From contig NVRR01000035.1 in assembly GCA_002732675.1 (NCBI GenBank), forward strand, positions 1-17,367: a stretch of 17,367 nucleotides of DNA, in the 5' to 3' direction. The stretch comes from Sneathiella sp. (GTDB lineage: Bacteria > Pseudomonadota > Alphaproteobacteria > Sneathiellales > Sneathiellaceae). The notes beneath the pieces are model-generated. The model did not search any database and was not told the origin of the DNA. It saw only the letters and a list, made by a program, of their open reading frames with translations. Both the position numbers and the translations under genes were made by a program. This document shows positions 15,052-17,367 of this stretch, piece after piece; the first letter of the stretch is position 1; each line of letters starts with the position of its first letter.

Positions 15052-16379
15052 CAGTCATCGCCCCCAAGGGCCGGCCCATCATCCAGAATGTCGACCATTT
15101 CTTCGTTGCTTTCGTCCTCGGACAGCGGCAGTTCCTCTTCTTCAACCCAGTCCTCGGTCTCTGGGTTAAGCGTCGCCGCCAGCGTTCCTGACCGCATGGG
15201 CATGGCAACAAAGTCACCCTGATCTTCAAGCGGTGTCGCTTTGGCTATAACCATTCGGAAGGCGGCAAAGATACCGATGCCGATATGGCCTGCGGCAATC
15301 ACGCCGAAGAAAACATAGGTCCCAATCGAGGACATCAATAGGCCGACAATGATCGGTCCGAAAACCGCGCCGATGCCATTCATCATCATCAGGCCGCTAC
15401 TGGCGGCCACCATGTCCTTGGGTTCCAGATAATCGTTGGTATGGGCGATACAAAGGGAATAAAGCGGCACGGAAAAGCCGCCAAACAACCCGGTGCTGAG
15501 CATGAATAGTATAAGGTCACCGCGTTCAGCCGCCACCATGGCCAAAACTGCCGCGATGCCACTCAACAAAGTTGTGACCAGAATTATCTGACGCCGGTCA
15601 AACCTGTCGGATAGTTTGCCGATGGGCCATTGCAGAAGAACGCCGCCGACAATGGTAATACTGATAAAGGTCGAGATCTGCGCAATACTGAGGCCGATGA
15701 TATCCCCGTAAACCGCAGCCATGCCGTAGAAGGCGCCGGCAATGGTGCCTTGCGCCATCATCCCGAACATGCCGAGCGGTGAGATTTTGTAAAGCTTCCT
15801 GAGGCTCAGTTGCGCAATTGCCTGAAAGTTCGGCGCCGGGTTGGCTGTCAGGGCCAGCGGGATCAACGCGAGTGATACCAGCACCGAGATCACAACAAAC
15901 AACGTAAATCCGCCGGGATCCGCGATGTTCAGGAAAAGCTGCCCAAGCGCCATGCCGCCCATGACAATGATCATATAGACGGAGAGCATCTGGCCGCGTG
16001 TCTCGTTGGTCGAGACATCATTGAGCCAGCTTTCGCAGACGATAAAAAGCCCGGCATAGGAAAAGCCGATCACCAGCCGTATGACCCACCAGGCGATTGG
16101 GTCGATAAACACCACATACATAAGTGCCGCAGATGAGGCGAGTGAGGCCAACGCCGCGAAAACCCGGACATGGCCAACATTTGAGAGGATTTTAGGCGTA
16201 ATGACGGAGCCAAACAGGAACCCGGCATAATAGCCGGACATGACGAGCCCGGTGACAGCTGTCGGGAACCCCTCCAATGACGCGCGAATACCCACGAGAC
16301 TGCCTTGCAGTCCATTGCCCAGCATCAGCAAGCCGATCCCCAAAAGAAGCGGCCAGGAATTGGTGACAGCAGCATACAT
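15051..16379 (-). CDS. Major facilitator superfamily transporter, YcaD-like
   Basis: A 442-residue inner-membrane transporter with the hydrophobicity pattern of twelve helices. The opening SWPLLLGIGLLMLGNGLQGS and the later stretch GLFIVCESWLNDVSTNETRG resemble the YcaD/UMF2 branch of the superfamily, whose substrates are unknown. GKLSDRFDRR in the second half is the loop motif A. After the last helix comes a cytoplasmic tail in which 17 of the final 38 residues are Asp or Glu and none is basic. I prefer the ATG at 16379, with AGGA (complement of 16390-16393) upstream and the homologous start position, over the in-frame GTG at 16403, which lacks a ribosome-binding site. It lies between pncB and nadE on the same strand, so a role in uptake of a pyridine precursor is conceivable but unproven. 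Confidence 0.88.
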   Translation of the reverse strand: MYAAVTNSWPLLLGIGLLMLGNGLQGSLVGIRASLEGFPTAVTGLVMSGYYAGFLFGSVITPKILSNVGHVRVFAALASLASSAALMYVVFIDPIAWWVIRLVIGFSYAGLFIVCESWLNDVSTNETRGQMLSVYMIIVMGGMALGQLFLNIADPGGFTLFVVISVLVSLALIPLALTANPAPNFQAIAQLSLRKLYKISPLGMFGMMAQGTIAGAFYGMAAVYGDIIGLSIAQISTFISITIVGGVLLQWPIGKLSDRFDRRQIILVTTLLSGIAAVLAMVAAERGDLILFMLSTGLFGGFSVPLYSLCIAHTNDYLEPKDMVAASSGLMMMNGIGAVFGPIIVGLLMSSIGTYVFFGVIAAGHIGIGIFAAFRMVIAKATPLEDQGDFVAMPMRSGTLAATLNPETEDWVEEEELPLSEDESNEEMVDILDDGPALGGDD

Positions 16380-16500
16380 AATTCTGTTTTCCTGAAAAGA
16401 CACGTCGGAACTGTTCGCTATCCCCGCTTATGCCTGACGCAAGGACTAGGCTAGTTGAAAAGCGACAGGAATTGTCTGATTTGGACAGTCCCGAAAGTTG

Positions 16501-17367
16501 CTATGTGTCTTTACGCAACAGAAATTCCCGGCCCAACTTGACGCTGGGTTTGCCATCATAGGAGATGATATCGGCGGTCGCATAAGTTTCCGACCAGTTG
16601 TCAGGCAGGAAGGAGCCTGTACCGACAATATCGATCGGCGCTTTAATGCTGCCCATCACCCGGCATTTTTCATGAGAGAAACCGGAGGACGCGACGATTT
16701 TTACTTTATCGAAGCCGGCGTTATCCAACTGCTCGCGCATATAATAAAGGGCCGCCGCGGATACGCCGGTGCCGACCAGCCATTTCAGTTCCTGCTCGGA
16801 GCGATATTGGCGAATACCGCGGGGAATATGTTGCTCCAGAACCGCATAGGAGCTTGCTGGATCCAGTCCTTCCACAAACCGCCCGCCATGGGTATCAAGC
16901 CGGACGGACAACGTGCCACTCACAGCCATATCCGGAAAACGGCGGCAGACGGCCAGAGCATCGGTAATTTCAGCGCCGAAATAATCCACCAAAACCGTCA
17001 ATGAGGTGCCCGGAAAGCTGTCGATGAACATTTCCGCAGCACGCACCGTGCTGCCCGCGTAACCGATCAGAGCATGGGGCATGGTCCCAAGGCCTTCGTC
17101 ATTGCCAAAATAGCAAGCCGTCGACTTGTTGGCATTGCCGATAAAGCCAATGGCGCCATTTTCTTTTTGCGCGGCGCGGCTACCGACGGAGGCCGCATAG
17201 GCCATCATTTCCGCCATCTCGGCGCCAGCGCAATGCCGAGCATCCATGGCCATAAAGCCAACCCCGGGCAAGTGGGAGCACATGGTATAGGCGTTATACG
17301 CCGCAACGGACGCCGCGCCAAGTTTCCGCAAATAAAGCGTTTCAAGGTCGACCAGGTTTTGAAAACT
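16501..17367 (-). CDS. pncB: Nicotinate phosphoribosyltransferase (partial, 5' end outside window)
   Basis: The 288 C-terminal residues are present and the frame stays open to the right edge, so the start is missing; the TTG at 17331 is internal. The enzyme converts nicotinate and PRPP to nicotinate mononucleotide in the NAD salvage (Preiss-Handler) pathway. Recognisable are LVDYFG in the central barrel, SVRLDTHGGR, which replaces the more common RLDSGD-type strand, and ASSGFSHEK followed by IVGTGSFLP and KLGRE near the C terminus, typical of the phosphate-binding end of this family. Nicotinamide phosphoribosyltransferase is a less likely alternative. It stands 121 bases upstream of the MFS gene and two genes before nadE, a consistent NAD-pathway context. 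Confidence 0.87.
   Translation of the reverse strand, partial: SFQNLVDLETLYLRKLGAASVAAYNAYTMCSHLPGVGFMAMDARHCAGAEMAEMMAYAASVGSRAAQKENGAIGFIGNANKSTACYFGNDEGLGTMPHALIGYAGSTVRAAEMFIDSFPGTSLTVLVDYFGAEITDALAVCRRFPDMAVSGTLSVRLDTHGGRFVEGLDPASSYAVLEQHIPRGIRQYRSEQELKWLVGTGVSAAALYYMREQLDNAGFDKVKIVASSGFSHEKCRVMGSIKAPIDIVGTGSFLPDNWSETYATADIISYDGKPSVKLGREFLLRKDT

Overview
The window looks like ordinary chromosome of an alphaproteobacterium of moderate GC content (about 55% in the blocks I counted, with one clear exception inside cysS). The assignment rests on the zinc-free 'C-minus' ribosomal protein S4, a short HdaA with an N-terminal clamp-binding motif, the HdaA / AI-2E permease / CDP-alcohol phosphatidyltransferase / DUF2066 cluster divergent from purM-purN, and a GluRS with non-canonical signature motifs. 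I cannot name genus or species. I see no phage, insertion sequence, CRISPR array, tRNA or rRNA gene, and no gene-free stretch longer than about 120 bases.

Layout. (1) 1-3181, minus strand, read right to left: DUF2066 exported protein, CDP-alcohol phosphatidyltransferase, AI-2E-type permease, then hdaA, which runs off the left edge; the genes are tightly packed. (2) 3248-6492, plus strand: purM and purN (overlapping, de novo purine synthesis), an orphan branched-chain-amino-acid-type ABC substrate-binding lipoprotein, and a small DUF202 membrane protein whose start codon is unclear. A 14-bp-stem bidirectional terminator (6510-6545) separates this block from rpsD. (3) 6561-7178, minus strand: rpsD with its own good sigma70-type promoter (7242-7269). 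(4) 7273-14962, minus strand: nadE, gltX, cysS, cimA, trmJ and an epoxide-hydrolase-like alpha/beta hydrolase, joined by ATGA, TAATG and longer overlaps or a 9-base gap, so probably one transcript. (5) 15051-17367, minus strand: a YcaD-like MFS transporter and, upstream of it, a nicotinate phosphoribosyltransferase (pncB) that runs off the right edge.

Functionally this is mostly housekeeping: replication-initiation control (HdaA), phospholipid synthesis, purine synthesis (PurM, PurN), ribosome assembly (S4), NAD salvage and synthesis (PncB, NadE), tRNA charging (GluRS, CysRS), tRNA modification (TrmJ) and branched-chain amino-acid precursor synthesis (CimA). I found no obviously new system. 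The observations most worth a second look are a sharp AT-rich patch inside the 3' part of cysS, an MFS transporter of unknown substrate between two NAD-pathway genes, and a DUF202 gene whose best Shine-Dalgarno points at an AUA codon.
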